Below are positions 42,481 to 54,038 of a DNA stretch of 64,000 nucleotides, one piece after another. The position numbers were made by a program, and so were the translations under genes. Position 1 is the first letter of the stretch. Each line of letters begins with the position of its first letter. Under the pieces are notes generated by a model. The model was not told the DNA's origin. It did no database searches and was given only the letters and a program-made list of their open reading frames with translations. Source of the DNA: Astragalus membranaceus (Eukaryota > Streptophyta > Magnoliopsida > Fabales > Fabaceae); the NCBI GenBank assembly GCA_039519185.1, contig CM076849.1, positions 111,171,806-111,235,805 on the forward strand, written 5' to 3'.

Positions 42481-43373
42481 GTGGTTACTCTATTGATTTC
42501 TCTTCTTCCTCTACCCTCTCCTGTCTTCTCTGTACTTCATCATTGTTAACGAGTTTCACACCCATAATTGATATATGCATCTCAAATTAGAAATTATTGA
42601 CTTCTTTCAGAATCAAGAATCAATGATATTATCCAAACATAATCGATTTTATCTACCATGATTTTGTAATTGAAACACATAAACAGTATTAGTAGTAATT
42701 TTCAATTATATTCACTTTGTTTCCAATTCTCCATAAGCCAAAATGGGCACTTGTTTTTATAACAAAAAAATGAGCACTAGTTATTCTATTGTGGCAAAGG
42801 TGCAAAACATTATAATCTATGAGCACAAATGTGCTGAAATTTTTCACTGCGCGGACTACAAAGTTACTAGTACTTGGGAAGTCCAATTTTGGCTACAAAG
42901 TCACACACAAGCTATTGAGATCCACATTTTTGTTTAAAATTTAGCTGTAAAACAATAAAACCTACATGGTGCTGATTTTTATCAGCTGTATGATACAAAA
43001 ATGTTACTACATTTTGTCTTCAACTTGGAAGTTGGAAATACAAAGTACTACGCCAGAGGTTCCCGACGAAAATAACACGAAACACAATATACTAGTTTGG
43101 GAATCTAATCACGTTAAGCAAGAACTGACATTCCAGTTATTCCATTCAATGAACCTTGCTTGCTTTGGAGATAGACACTTCTCCCAGTGTTCAATAACGT
43201 TTCTCCTTAGGCTCATAAAAGTTATATACAAAGAAAGAACAATAGAGGGTTTCACATGATCCATCTTCTTCAATCCGAGAACTGGAGTTTGTTAAGAAAT
43301 TATTTATTTTTTGTCTGGTAGCTCAACGTTCCCTCACCCCATATACTAAGGACAAAAAAAAACTTATATATAT
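42481..43373. other. Intergenic sequence with one exon-like fragment
   Basis: Mostly AT-rich. The only coding-like part is the minus-strand fragment at 43109-43264. No terminal repeats are seen. Confidence 0.35.
43109..43264 (-). pseudogene. Short exon-like fragment
   Basis: A 51-codon minus-strand frame begins at ATG (43264-43262) and ends MSLRRNVIEHWEKCLSPKQA, then RFIEWNNWNVSSCLT and a stop at 43109. The composition (W, C, charged helix) looks like a real protein C-terminus and unlike the AT-rich surroundings. No family is recognised. It may be a relic exon of a lost gene or coincidence. Confidence 0.25.
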
Positions 43374-43938
43374 TGTTGCTGAGGTGGCAATAAGTTCAGT
43401 TTCGCTCTCCCAGTCTGTGCCACGTGTTAAGTCTCTGTTGGTTCAGTTCAAATGGTTGTTAACTTTGGTTATGCTTAGTTTTGGCGCCAAGAAGCTGAGT
43501 TCAATCGAATATATAGTTATGAGCTGATGAATTCATTTGTAATCAATCTGTAATCATTCCAAGGGGGTGCGAGAGTGAAACACAGGGAAATTCGGGCTCA
43601 GGGAAGTGAGGGGGATTCGAATAGGGTTTGTTTCTCCATCTTGTACAATTTGATTCGAAGTGATTAATGCAACAAGAATCAAGCTATTGCTTGATTCCCC
43701 AGATGTAAGTATCTCATTGATACTGAACTGGGTAAACATTTTCTGTGTGTGTTCCTCACTTTAATTTCTGCAATTACGTTTTTCCCAATTTCGTCAGATT
43801 AGGGTTCATAATTACGATTTCTTGATTCGCGGAATCAATCGCGCAATTGATCTCTCCTTCTCACTCAGTTCTGTTCTGGGATCGTATTCTTGCAAGTCTC
43901 TTTGCAATTGCGTACAATTCTTGTCTCAATTCTTAACA
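43374..43938 (+). mobile_element. Ty1/copia-like solo LTR
   Basis: The 565-bp block begins TGTTGCTGAGGTGGCAATAA and ends CTCAATTCTTAACA. The inner part (TTGTACAATTTG, GATTCCCCAGATGTAAGTAT, CTGAACTGGGTAAACATTTT) resembles copia LTR R/U5 sequence. It is flanked by TATAT on both sides (43369-43373 and 43939-43943), but in a TA-rich context, so the duplication is weak evidence. There is no primer-binding site after it, hence solo. Confidence 0.65.
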
Positions 43939-43943
43939 TATAT

Positions 43944-44825
43944 ATATATATATATATATATATAGGGAGCATATCGGGTGAGAACTAGTGCTTACCGTGA
44001 AAAATGAGAATTCTTAATTATAACTGTTAGATTAAAATTAACCGTTCAAATTACATCATTCTAAGATCTCATGGTTGTTTCCTTATTATTTAAAATTTAC
44101 TCGAGATTTTGTAATTAATGACATAATCTGAACCATATATGTGTGTGTATATATATAGATATATCTATCTATCTCAGATGTTAAAATATTTATTTTGTTC
44201 AACATATATTTGGGTAAATAGTTATTTGTCTCTGAATATGAAGACATTATTATAGTACTTGAATGTATCAAAATTGCAAACATGTTCACAAGTGTCCCTT
44301 TTTTGTTCGTAATTTTTCGGACTAAATTGACCATTAATGTACCTTGTAATATAAATACGGCCCTAAGAGGCTAATAAACGGATCAAATCTTATTTTCTCA
44401 TACCCATTAGCGCAATCATCTTTATTCTCGTCTTCGGTCCTTTCTTATCCAGAGAAACCGACTGTAACAGGGACAACAAACTTTTACAGAAGAAAATGTA
44501 GGTACTAAAAGTGAGTGAAACTTTTTATAGGAACTAAAAAAACAAATTTCAAATTTTATAGAATATTAATTGGTAATATTTTTTAAAATATATTTTAGAT
44601 TATTGAATATTAACATACTCAACATTATGAAATTAGAATTTACCCATTTTGGACCAATATCTCGCAAACTTGAGTCTAGTAGATTGAAAGCCCACCAGCA
44701 AGGTCAATTGTGTCATTTTGAGATTCTCGGCTTTTTTTGCAGTTGCGGGATGTTTAGAAACCGTATTGACAACCTTAACAGAAATAATCACTAATTACCC
44801 CGTCCTTATCAGTAAGACTCTACGT
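43944..44825. other. AT-rich intergenic sequence
   Basis: A (TA)n run ends at about 43964, followed by AGGGAGCATATCGGGTGAGA, which resembles the start of a common plant insertion. A TA/GATA microsatellite lies at 44143-44180. No gene. Confidence 0.35.
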
Positions 44826-44829
44826 AAAC

Positions 44830-45170
44830 TAAAAATCTGTTTGTTACAGTTTATTTTAAGGAATAATTATTATTTTTTTAAAAAAATAATAATTTCTTTT
44901 AGAAGTTTTTCATCCGCTTGTTACATCTTTCTGAAAAAAATGAGAATAAAAAAATAATCTAAAAACTGATTAAAATGAGAAACTGTTTTGAGTAGCTTTT
45001 CATAAAAATCATTTTTCATATAATGATTTTATGAAAAAATGATTTTAATTGTGTTATACCAACATAAAACAATTTCTACTTTTTTCAAAAATCTCTAAAA
45101 ACTAATCTCTAATTTATTTTACATCAAAATCATCTATTTTTTTATCAGTAACAAACGGATCCTAAATTTC
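44830..45170. mobile_element. AT-rich MITE-like element with inverted ends
   Basis: TCTGTTTGTTACAGTTTA at the left pairs with the right end, whose reverse complement is ATCCGTTTGTTACTGATA. A perfect 30-bp A/T palindrome is centred at 44879/44880, and another complementary pair lies around 45010-45035. The target duplication is unclear (CTAAA-like on both sides). Confidence 0.5.
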
Positions 45171-45725
45171 ACTCGTAATCCAAATGCTTTCTTATTCCAC
45201 TGCTCCTTGATGTCATACACTCACTAAGGGGCCGTTTATTTTAGATTTTGATAGAATTGATGTTAAAAGGATTAAGTTTAAAGAAATTTGTGTTTCCTAA
45301 TTGGATTTTAGAAGTAAGTTTAAAAGAATTGATTTCATTTGAATGATAGTTGTAGAATCACATTAATGTATAAGAAAGCATGATGTACGTCAAGTATGTG
45401 TCAGCCAAGAAAACTTGAGTAACTCGTTTTATGATATTTTCCTTTGTTTGGGCTGTCCAAATATAAACGACTTTATGAGTTTCACCAATGACTACATCCA
45501 ACCTTATAACCTCATTGAATTGTTTGTGACCTTTGTGTTGGAGTTTCAAAATAAAAATTCTTTTCACTGAAAACCCCCCTTTTCATGGATCGCGACATTG
45601 TCAAGAATCAAAAACAAAGATTAGTGATGATACCATTGAAGTGTGCTTGAACAATCTTGGTTACAAAAGGCACTAAATGTCGCCTCTATAATTGGTCTAC
45701 ACGAGTATGACTTATAGTACTAAAC
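45171..45725. other. Intergenic sequence
   Basis: GGGGCCGTTTATTTTAGATT at about 45230 resembles a DNA-transposon end. The minus-strand frame 45567-45358 has no recognised family. Confidence 0.3.
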
Positions 45726-46059
45726 ATTTGTTTAGTAATTCTTACTAAAGGCTATAGAGGTAACTTCCATAATAATTAAAAAAAAAACCAAAACAAAATC
45801 AGGGAAAATTTGAATTAAACCAAAAATTGTGGAACCGTTCCCTAAATCATGGAGCCGTTTTATTTGTGATTTCATTCTTCCACAAAAACCGCCTGAAACA
45901 AAAACCCAATAAATAAGGAAACGACAAAATCACTCACCGCAACAACTCACTCCTCATTCAACGGCAAAATCACTCACCGCAAAAACGGTCATTTACCTTA
46001 AAAAATTATAAAAAAAAATTGGGCGATTTTTTTTTTCACACAAAAGAAAAACTTCGTTC

Positions 46060-46440
46060 ATTAACCACAAATGTGCATAGCAATGGTTAGTGGTCACTAA
46101 CCACAAATGGTCACTAACCACAAATGTGCATAGCAGTGGTTAGTGGCCACTAACCACAAATATGCATAACTGTGGTTAGATGTCAATAGTTACTAACCAC
46201 AAATGTGCATAGCAATGGTTAGTGGTCACTATCCACAGATATGCATAACTGTGGTTAGATGTCACTAACCACAAATGTGCATAGCAATGGTTAGTGGCCA
46301 CTATCCACAGATGTGCATAACTGTGGTTAGATGTGACTAACCACAAATGTGCATAGCAATGGTTAGTGGCCACTAACCACAGATATGCATAATCGTGGTT
46401 AGGCCACTAACCACAGTTTTGCATAACAATGGTTAATTGC
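46060..46440. repeat. Alternating ~36-bp palindromic minisatellite
   Basis: About ten units alternate between ACCACAAATGTGCATAGCAA and ACCACAGATATGCATAACTG types, giving a higher-order period of about 72. GGTTAGTGGCCACTAACC (18-bp perfect palindrome) forms at unit junctions. The minus-strand frame reading HSYAHLWIVATNHCYAHLWL is a by-product of the repeat. Confidence 0.85.
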
Positions 46441-46454
46441 AGCAAAACCAGTCT

Positions 46455-46685
46455 GGAAAGAAGAAGAAGAAGAAGAAACCAACCTGCAGAACACAATTTG
46501 AAACAAAAAGAAGAAGATGCTGAGGAATTGCAAATTGAAAAAAAAAAGAATGTGAAAAAAAAGAAGAACGTGAAGATGATGAAGAACGTGGAAAAGAGAA
46601 GAAGAACGTGAAAGAAAAGGCGAAGAAGAACGTGAAAAAAAGAGAAAACGTGAAAGAGAAGAACGTGGAAACAAATTCTGATTTA
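46455..46685. repeat. GAA/AAG-rich low-complexity stretch
   Basis: Purine-rich sequence of AAGAAGAACGTGAA-type units on the plus strand. It is open in several frames and not considered coding. Confidence 0.6.
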
Positions 46686-46959
46686 GTTTTTGGTAACTGT
46701 CCCTAAAAAATAGGGCCTGATTTAATGGTTAATTTAATTTAATTAAAACAAATAATAACTGCGATTATAACAATACCCTTATTCAATACTAACAATTAGA
46801 TTAAATTTCATTAAAAGTTTGAGAATCCAATGACTATTATTTGTTTAGTAAGAATTACTAAGGAAAAGACTTAGTAACATAAGCCAAAATCGTTTACACA
46901 AGCTTCTATCGGAGTCGGAGTGCCAATGCTAGTTGGCCTCTCCAAGGTGTCCTAGCTTA

Positions 46960-47145
46960 TTGAGCTAATGTTTTCCTTTCTCTTAAAAAATTGACCTACG
47001 CCTTATTGAGCTAATGTTGGCCTCTCAGTGCATCAATTTTTTGTTTCTGGCCACATTCTCCCCAACTTGAATTCTAATAATGTTTTCCTTTCTCTTAAAA
47101 AATTGACCTACGCCTTATTGAGCTCATGTTGGCCTCTCAGTTCAC
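46960..47145. repeat. Two copies of a ~64-bp direct repeat
   Basis: AATGTTTTCCTTTCTCTTAA followed by AAATTGACCTACGCCTTATT and GAGCT(A/C)ATGTTGGCCTCTC occurs at 46969-47032 and 47078-47141, about 109 bases apart. It sits just upstream of the LINE coding remnant. Confidence 0.8.
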
Positions 47146-47189
47146 ATGTGCTGATTGAAGATTATACGCCAATAGCCCCAAAAATTGAA

Positions 47190-47815
47190 TTATAATCTCA
47201 TTTTCAATTTAAGATTATTACTAAAGTGTTTGCATATAGGGTTACCGTTATAGCCCCAAAAATTATTTGAGTAGCAGAGAGGTTTTGTTGGCGTAGGCAA
47301 ATCCTTGACTCTGAGTGTATTTGTATTGCCTCTGAAGCTGTTAATATATTAGACTACATGACTTTTGGTGGCAGTATTAATTGTTTTGAAATTTAATATA
47401 CGAAATACCATTGATTGGGGTCTTTTGCTGCAAGTTCTTCGGGGTTTTGGTTTTCATTCCACCTTTTGCAAGTGGATTATAGAGATCATTCACTCTGCCA
47501 AATTATCTAAAGTTGTTAATGGCTATCCTACAACATTTTTTTCTTGCAAACGAGGAGTTAGACAGGGAGATCATCTTTCTCCTCTTCTACTTTACATGGC
47601 CAAAGATGTTCTTAACAAGGGTATTTCTCATCTGGCCTCCTTGGGTAGGATGCAACTTATGTTTGGTGCAAGAACTTGCACAACTCCTTCTCATGTTTTA
47701 TTTGTATGCAGATGACATCATGGTGTTTTGTCGAGGCATTATACACAATCTATCTGCTCTGATCTCTTTATTTCATGAATATGGCATGGCATTAGGCTGA
47801 AGTCTTAGTTTGGGT
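47190..47815 (+). pseudogene. LINE reverse transcriptase, first segment
   Basis: Recognisable parts, in shifting frames: FKIITKVFAYRVTVIAPKII at 47196, CICIASEAVNILDYMTFGG near 47315, IDWGLLLQVLRGFGFHSTFC near 47413, VNGYPTTFFSCKRGVRQGD near 47515 and LYADDIMVFCRG with the YADD box at 47705-47716. There is a frame change between the RQGDHLSPL part and the YADD box, and stops occur in the N-terminal part. The catalytic box is intact but the protein is not translatable. Motifs are those of plant L1-type RTs. Confidence 0.85.
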
Positions 47816-49181
47816 TGTTGGGGGAATCAATAGATATAATTTTAAAAACTCTTTTAAAATCAATCTCAAGAGGTGAAAATCCATTTGTCAAGATCGCTTA
47901 GAAATACGAGAATCACTATCAGCTCATGTGTTTACCTCTAGAAGCGTAGAGGAGAAGCCGATCACCAAAACCATGATCTCATAGTGTCTTTACTCAGTCC
48001 ACACGAACGATTGCCTTAGAATCGCGTTGGTGCTAGCTGACAGCTACAAGAGGAAGACACAAAAGTGCCCAGAATAACTCGGGTTTTAGAGTGAGCATCA
48101 GTGGGCCTTGTACATTACAAGTCATGTTTCTTCTTTATTTAATTAAATCCTTATTTAATTAAATAATTATTTTCTGATTTAATCGTTCTATCATGTGACC
48201 CTATAGGCTCCTACTTAATTGGCAATAATATAAAATATTGTAATAATAAATATTAAAATAATAATAAATATTACAAACAATGAGTGGCATCTAGCAATGC
48301 ATCATTGTCACCAAATTAATGAGAAAACCGATGATCCAATTTTAACCTTTTCGTGACCACATTTTACCGTGCTGTAATTGTCCCTTCTCCAAATGCCTTA
48401 ATTGAACACAAGGCATAATTAGTGTCATCCTTGTTATGTTTAATTTTTTATTTCCCAATCCTCGAGTAGACACGCAAATAGCAATGAACGCAATCTCACA
48501 CATATCGGTCCATTCTCATGGCCATAGAATTCCACAGTTTCACTCAACCGAGAGGCCCAAGACATAACTCCTATTATATAGGAGGGATGAATCCCATCTA
48601 CATCACTCACACCCCTTCACATGGTTCATTGCAAGCCTAATAACCACCTTTATGATTGTCCTGTTACGAACAACGCTTGATGACTTTAAAGTCTACAACT
48701 TCACATGTAGGGATTGTAGTGACTTCAAGTCGAAAGACTACTCACAATGGTCACATGAGAATCTCTAATGATACTTACATAATAATTATGTAGCATTCTC
48801 ATGATGGGTTAATCTAGTATAAATATTACTCCTAAAATTTATACCTGTGTTCTGATTTGATATCTACATAACAATAATCCGTGAGATGTGGTCATCAATC
48901 ATCCACACTATAGCCTCTATACATTATTGTTGTCCTTGTTAACATTAATACTTCGACTACATATACTTTAAGAATATCGTTCTATAGTTCATTAGGGTCT
49001 CACGATCAAATCATATTTGATGTTCCATTGAACAAACTATCTATTCTAAGGACTTTTTTATGATATATTTTCATAACATTATAAATGATGCCTTATACAT
49101 ATATCAAATATTATGATTTATAGTTATTATACAATTAATAATCTATAAATAATAGATTAGCCACTAGGGCTTACACTAACA
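47816..49181 (-). mobile_element. Ty1/copia solo LTR inserted in the LINE
   Basis: The 1,366-bp block has plus-strand ends TGTTGGGGGAATCAATAG and GGGCTTACACTAACA. Read on the minus strand it begins TGTTAGTGTAAGCCCTAGTG, a typical copia LTR start. Perfect 5-bp duplications TGGGT flank it (47811-47815 and 49182-49186). No internal element sequence adjoins, so it is a solo LTR left by LTR-LTR recombination. Confidence 0.9.
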
Positions 49182-49280
49182 TGGGTAAATGTAAATTTTT
49201 TACTGGGATTATGTCCCCTACTAAGAAGCTCCGCCTCAAGCAGTAATAAGGTTTTTCCTATGGTACATCACATTTTTTAT

Positions 49281-50006
49281 AAGTGAAACATACTTATTTT
49301 TTCTAGTCAAACAAACTACATGCCCTGAATTTATTATAAAAAAAGAGAAAAAGAAATAAAATAGAAAAGAGCTCAAGGGGGGACTAAACCAATACCCTTG
49401 ACACAAGAGAAAATAAAGTCAAAACACTTCAACCAAGATACTAAAATAAAAATGCTAACTAACAATAGTTAGATGAAGAGGCAGAAGACGGGAACAATTC
49501 TCTGGCCAACTTTTGATTTTCTGAAAATTCTAGGACTAACGAACAATAGTCAGATCAAAAAGAGACAGAGATAGAACTTGTCTTTGAACGGGTATTATAG
49601 CCTACAGTATTTTGGACCAACTTCTTTTTTTGTTTTAATTTCTTCTTTTGGATCTTGGACACCACCGGTTTGGAGATATCATACTGGGTGTCAGTTCCTA
49701 GGGTCATATGATCATCAACGTCATTTGGCACTTCACCCCAAAGCTTCCCCGAAATTCTCAAGTCGGATGGTACAACTAGATTAGTAGTAGCATCAAACTC
49801 TAAGGCATTTAGCGTCCTCCGAAATTCTCAAGTCGGATGGCGACATTTACTTACCGTCCTCCGAGGCAGCTGAGACATGGATATCTAATTCTTCGTTAAG
49901 TTGCATGATCTCTTCTCTATTGTTATTCACATTATTAGTAGCCTGGGGCTTAGGGTCATAAACCTGTTTTTCCTTAACAACATATTCTGAGATATTTTAA
50001 TTATCT
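49281..50006 (-). mobile_element. Inverted LINE-like fragment inside the LINE
   Basis: On the minus strand the piece contains an open frame (49761-49555, ending VQNTVGYNTRSKTSS) and then a 3'-tail-like GGGTATTGGTTTAGTCCCCC with a T/C-rich stretch, similar to the LINE tail at 51270. RT coding of the host LINE breaks off at about 49280 (GFSYGTSHFL) and resumes at about 50007 (VHIFQGKPKTSYLQPIADRI). The two ends are approximate and no target duplication was identified. Confidence 0.5.
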
Positions 50007-50170
50007 TGTAGTCCATATATTTCAAGGTAAACCTAAAACTTCTTATTTGCAACCCATAGCCGATCGTATTATAAATAAGTTGTCTGCTTGGAAAGGATCT
50101 TTACTCTCTATCATGAGAAGAGTTCAGTTAGTGAAGATGTTATTATTTGAAGGCATTCTATTGATGGTTC
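50007..50170 (+). pseudogene. LINE reverse transcriptase, C-terminal segment
   Basis: The translation VHIFQGKPKTSYLQPIADRI followed by INKLSAWKGSLLSIMRRVQL is the conserved end of plant L1 RT (GVPIFKGKPK...LAGWKG..LS.AGR..L). It follows directly from the segment ending near 49280 once the inserted piece is ignored. Confidence 0.8.
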
Positions 50171-50789
50171 ACTGAATGTTAAAGATGCTTATCTATTTAA
50201 CAACCCACCTGATTCTCCGGTTAGATGGGGTAAATGTATTTGCAGTCAAGCCATTTCCCCCTCCATGTCATTTCTACTTTAGAGACTTATCCATAAGAAA
50301 ATATATAGCCACTAATGAAAATATAAGATTTGGGGTTGTACAGTTGTATCTATGTATACCACATGTGAGAAAAATAGTGAGATTGTCGATCACCTTATTT
50401 TGCATTGTGATTTTTCTTTCAGAGTTTGGCATTGGTTAGGGGATCTTCTTAGTCTATCCATTGATTTTATTAGCATTCATATAGTGATTGGAATTTGTGA
50501 ATAACCTTGGAGCTCTCGGATTTATGATATGGTTCTTTCGGCAATTGATCACATTATTTGGGTTATTTGGTATGATAGAAAGCAGACTCGCTTAAAAATG
50601 TCTCGATCCTTTTTGGTGGAGGCCTTCATCTTGTCATTGTCGCGATCTCGTTATCTGATCACATTTCTACAAGGGTTAATTCAAACTCCATTGACGAGTT
50701 TCATTTTCTAAAGTATTTTTCTATAATTGCTCACCCTCCTTAGGCTTCGTCTATTATTGGAGCACTTGGCATGAGCCTTTGTGTGGGCG

Positions 50790-51185
50790 GGTTAAATGCA
50801 TCTCAGACGGGCTTCGCGTGGTAATCCCAGTCTCGTGGCTTTGTGTTTCGTGACCCCGGTGGGGTAATCATGGGATGGTTCTCGAATTATGTAAGCATTG
50901 CTACCTCTTTTGCAGATGAGATCTTGGCTATTATGAAATAATTGATTGAAGTTTCTTATGAGAGGGAGTGGTGAAAGCTTTGGATAGAGTGTGATTCTGC
51001 TCTTGTAGTGACAGCTTATAGGTCCTTTGGTTTGGTTCCTAGGAAACTTAAAAATAGATGGCGCAATTGCATCACTATAACCAATAGGATGAATTTCCTT
51101 ATCTCCCATATCTATCGAGAAGGAAATTCTTGTGCAGAAAAGCTAGCTAATTACGACTTTATTAGTCATGGTTTCAATTGGTGAA
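50790..51185 (+). pseudogene. LINE C-terminal RNase H-like domain
   Basis: Pieces read as GNPSLVALCFVTPVG-like and, further on, SFADEILAIMK, LWIECDSALVV and SHIYREGNSCAEKLANYDFI. These match the DG..RGNPG, AE..A, ECDS and HI.RE.N..AD.LA pattern of plant LINE RNase H domains. Stops occur between the pieces (for example after LAIMK), so it is a relic. Confidence 0.7.
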
Positions 51186-51470
51186 AATGACTATCTAGTT
51201 TTGTTTTAGAGGACTTTACTCGTAACGCGTTAGGTCTTCTGTATTACCGTTTTGGATGACAATTTTTTCCTTCCAAGGGTTATGGTCTAGTCCCCCCTTG
51301 GACTTTCTTCTGTTCTCTTTCTTTTTTCTCTTTCTATTGAAAATAGGGAGAATATTGTTTTTACTTTTAGATAATTTTTCCCTAAAAAGGGTTTGTACCA
51401 AAAGGTTTTAACGAGATGAACAAAAAAAATGTTTTAACGAGACTCATTTCCTTCTCTTTAATGAAAAAAT

Positions 51471-52033
51471 TAAAAATTAACCCCCTGACTTGAATTTGAT
51501 CAAATATTGATCTAAATTAAATTTTGTTTAATTTAGTCAATTTCTCAACTATTTCGACAAACCACTTTGTTTGTGTTACCTTCATAAGTTTTCTTGAACT
51601 TGAGTGTCACCTGGGTCATATGGCTGAAGTCCAAGGCGGAGGAGCAACCCATCTCAAAATGGAAACTCAGCAAGGTAGAAATGGAGACAATCTTTGTGAT
51701 TGTATGGTTTGGGTCTCTGCCCATGATTAATGAAATCATGCATCATTTGACAAAAAAAGAGGAAATACAAGAAGAGAAGTTGAGTAAAAGTCTAAAAGAT
51801 AAGATAAAAATATATTCTGTCAAAAAAAATTAAAGTATATATTATTTTCTTGATTGATCATAGAAAAATAAGATCAAATCAACCAAAACAAAATACAAAA
51901 TTCGAGTAAAACATAGATTATTGCTAGACAAAATCTAATTAAAAAGAGAGGAATGGAGATTATAACTAGATGACTATTTTTGTCAAAAAAAATGGATGAC
52001 TATGAATAAAAGCTTACTAAGTTGATCAAACAC
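51471..52033. other. Intergenic sequence between LINE and Tat-like element
   Basis: AT-rich with short frames only. The 79-residue plus frame at 51594-51833 is hydrophilic and has no recognised family. Confidence 0.35.
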
Positions 52034-52409
52034 TCTTCTGGACTGGGCCAGGAGGTCTATTCAGCAATACCAGAAGGTGAATTTAGTAATTGGATATGGA
52101 TTGGCCCAATCATTTCGGCCATATCCACAACATACAAGCCCAATTAAAGCCATCACACTTGAATGGTTAAGATCGATTCTACTGATCCGACGATCCACAA
52201 ACGGACTCGATTTCCTATAAATACCCACTCCCATTGCCATCCATCATAAGGTACACACTCTCATTCCTAGCTAAATCACTCATCTATTCTCAATACTGAC
52301 TTGAGCGTCGGAGTGGCCTCGCAGGTACCCCCGGGCTCACACTAACCTCCTGCCAGGCAGCAAGAGACCTACCAACTGCAGTCAACTCAATACTGCAAGG
52401 TACAGAACA
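52034..52409 (+). mobile_element. Left LTR of Tat-like element
   Basis: The 376-bp LTR starts TCTTCTGGACTGGGCCAGG (expected TGTTCTGG, so the second base is mutated) and ends GGTACAGAACA. TATAAATACCC at 52217 is a candidate TATA region. It matches 58816-59189 at about 95% by eye. Confidence 0.9.
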
Positions 52410-52427
52410 TTGGCGACCACAGTGGGA
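52410..52427 (+). other. Primer-binding site of Tat-like element
   Basis: TTGGCGACCACAGTGGGAG follows the LTR end directly. It is a Tat-type primer site; I do not assign the tRNA. Confidence 0.75.
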
Positions 52428-52480
52428 GATATCTGCCTTTCACATCATCACTACTTCTTGAACTTTTCTCTTGCTACTCC

Positions 52481-54038
52481 ATGGCTCCCAGAGGCAGACC
52501 CCGGATTCAAAGCGTTGCCATACCCGCACGCCGACCAGAGGGTACTCCTGAGGGCAACGTCGCCAGCCTGCTTGACGAGGGTACCAGTCAGCCTGCCCAG
52601 CCCACGAATGTGAGTCAACTTTTGGATCTCCTGTGCAATCGCACTCAAGCTATGCTGCAGCAGAAAGCTCGCCTAAGGCAAATTGAAAGGCGTGTGGCTT
52701 CCCTGCCCGAGCCGCCTCCACCCAGCTGGGGAACCCCTCCTCCGACAACGGTGGCTTCAAGACGCCATCGGTCTCCCCGTCGAAGGCATCGCATCCATCG
52801 TTTCCCCAAGGCGCAGGTACGTACATCCCTCTCCCCCTCGGCAGCGCAGGCATGGAGGATCAGGCTCACTTCCAAGGACCCCTCCATCCCCTCCATATGA
52901 TACCTACCAGCTTCACGACTCCCACTCCAGGACCTCCTCACGTGCATCTCCTAATTCTCGTAAGAGGTTAAGGAGTCGGGTCAATACCCACCAGAGGCAC
53001 CACTGGGGATCGCCATCGAGGAGATCCCCCGACCGACGTAGGTATCGAGATTCAGACTATGAATACACCTCCCCTCGAAACTCAAGAAAGTTTTCCGATG
53101 AAGGACCTTTCACTCAAAGGGTGGATGAATGCTGAATCCCAAGGGCCTTGGAAAAGCTGTCAGCTCACAAGATGTATGATGGAACCGGAGATCCAGACCG
53201 CCATCTGGCACACTTCTCCTTGATGATGCGCTATAGAGGCGCTAGGGAGCCTGTTCACTGTAAAATCTTCCCCCTCACTCTCGAAAATTCCGCATTAGAG
53301 TGGTTTCAAGAGCTAAAGCCAAACTCCATCTCCTCATGGAGTCAGCTGGCGAGAATGTTCACAGCTCGTTTCACTGCCTCCCGGATGAAACCCAAATCTG
53401 AAGAGGTTCTTAGGGCAATTAGGCAGGGAGAGAAAGAAACACTTAGAGAATATCTGGAAAGGTTTAACAAGGAGGCTGCCAACGTCAGGAATCTTGAAGA
53501 CAAGAGGAGGCTCTTTTGGATGAAGGATGGCCTCAAGAAGGGAAGCCTGTTTCAAAGGGACGTGGGGGTTAACAAACCCCAAAGCTTGGACGAGTTCCTT
53601 CGGAAGGCACAAAAGTACATGGACTATGAAGAAGACAACATGGCGTACCAAGAGGAAGCCAAGGTTGGCAGCAAGGAGGAAGAGTTGGCTTACAAGGCCA
53701 TTGAAGAAGCATGGCAGATGGGAACCCAAGATGAGAGAATTCATCGGGAATCCCGACCCCGACAAGGTCGCTTCTCAGAGTACACCCTGCTAAACACATC
53801 CCAGGCTGAGATCCTTGCCGAATGCGTCGACGCAGTGTTTCGGGACATCAAACAGCCCGAACCTCTCGTGCAAAGGAAAGGCCGAACCTCTAAGAAGTAT
53901 TGCCGTTATCACAAAGGTTATGGGCACAGTACCAGCAAATGCAACACCCTCAGGGATGACATTGAAGAGCTGATCCGCGAAGGGAAGCTCGCCCAATACG
54001 TGAATGAAGAGGAGGATGAGACCCGTGACTCTGAGTAG
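52481..54038 (+). pseudogene. Tat-like gag, broken by a frameshift and a stop
   Basis: The frame opens at ATG 52481 (MAPRGRPRIQSVAIPARRPE). The reading then has to change to the frame that contains RRRYVHPSPPRQRRHGGSGS, so a frameshift lies between about 52770 and 52830. A TGA at 53133-53135 follows, after which the same frame is open to TAG 54036-54038. The main domain is a Retrotrans_gag type (MYDGTGDPDRHLAHF, LENSALEWFQELKPNSISSW, REYLERFNKEAANV). A CX2HX4HX4C knuckle follows, with Cys at 53901-53903 (CRYHKGYGHSTSKC), then an acidic tail. Gag coats the element RNA and forms particles. Here it is not translatable as one protein, and no pol follows. Confidence 0.88.

Larger units (their letters stand above)
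45726..46870. mobile_element. Possible inverted-end element carrying a palindromic minisatellite
   Basis: TTTAGTAATTCTTACTAAA (about 45731) and TTTAGTAAGAATTACTAAG (about 46849) are inverse counterparts, spaced 1.1 kb apart and both preceded by ATTTG. Since the motif is itself nearly palindromic, the pairing could be fortuitous. The interior holds the repeat array at 46060-46440 and a GAA/AAG-rich stretch at 46455-46680. Confidence 0.3.
47160..51470 (+). mobile_element. Decayed L1-type LINE, twice interrupted
   Basis: The order on the plus strand is RT (47190-47815, resuming at 49187-49280 and 50007-50170), a decayed connector, an RNase H-like C-terminal domain (about 50790-51180) and a 3' tail (51190-51470, with GGTTATGGTCTAGTCCCCCC and TTCTCTTTCTTTTTTCTC). 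The 5' part (ORF1, endonuclease) is absent, as in most 5'-truncated LINEs. A copia solo LTR (47816-49181) and an inverted LINE-like piece (about 49281-50006) are inserted in the RT. Confidence 0.85.
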
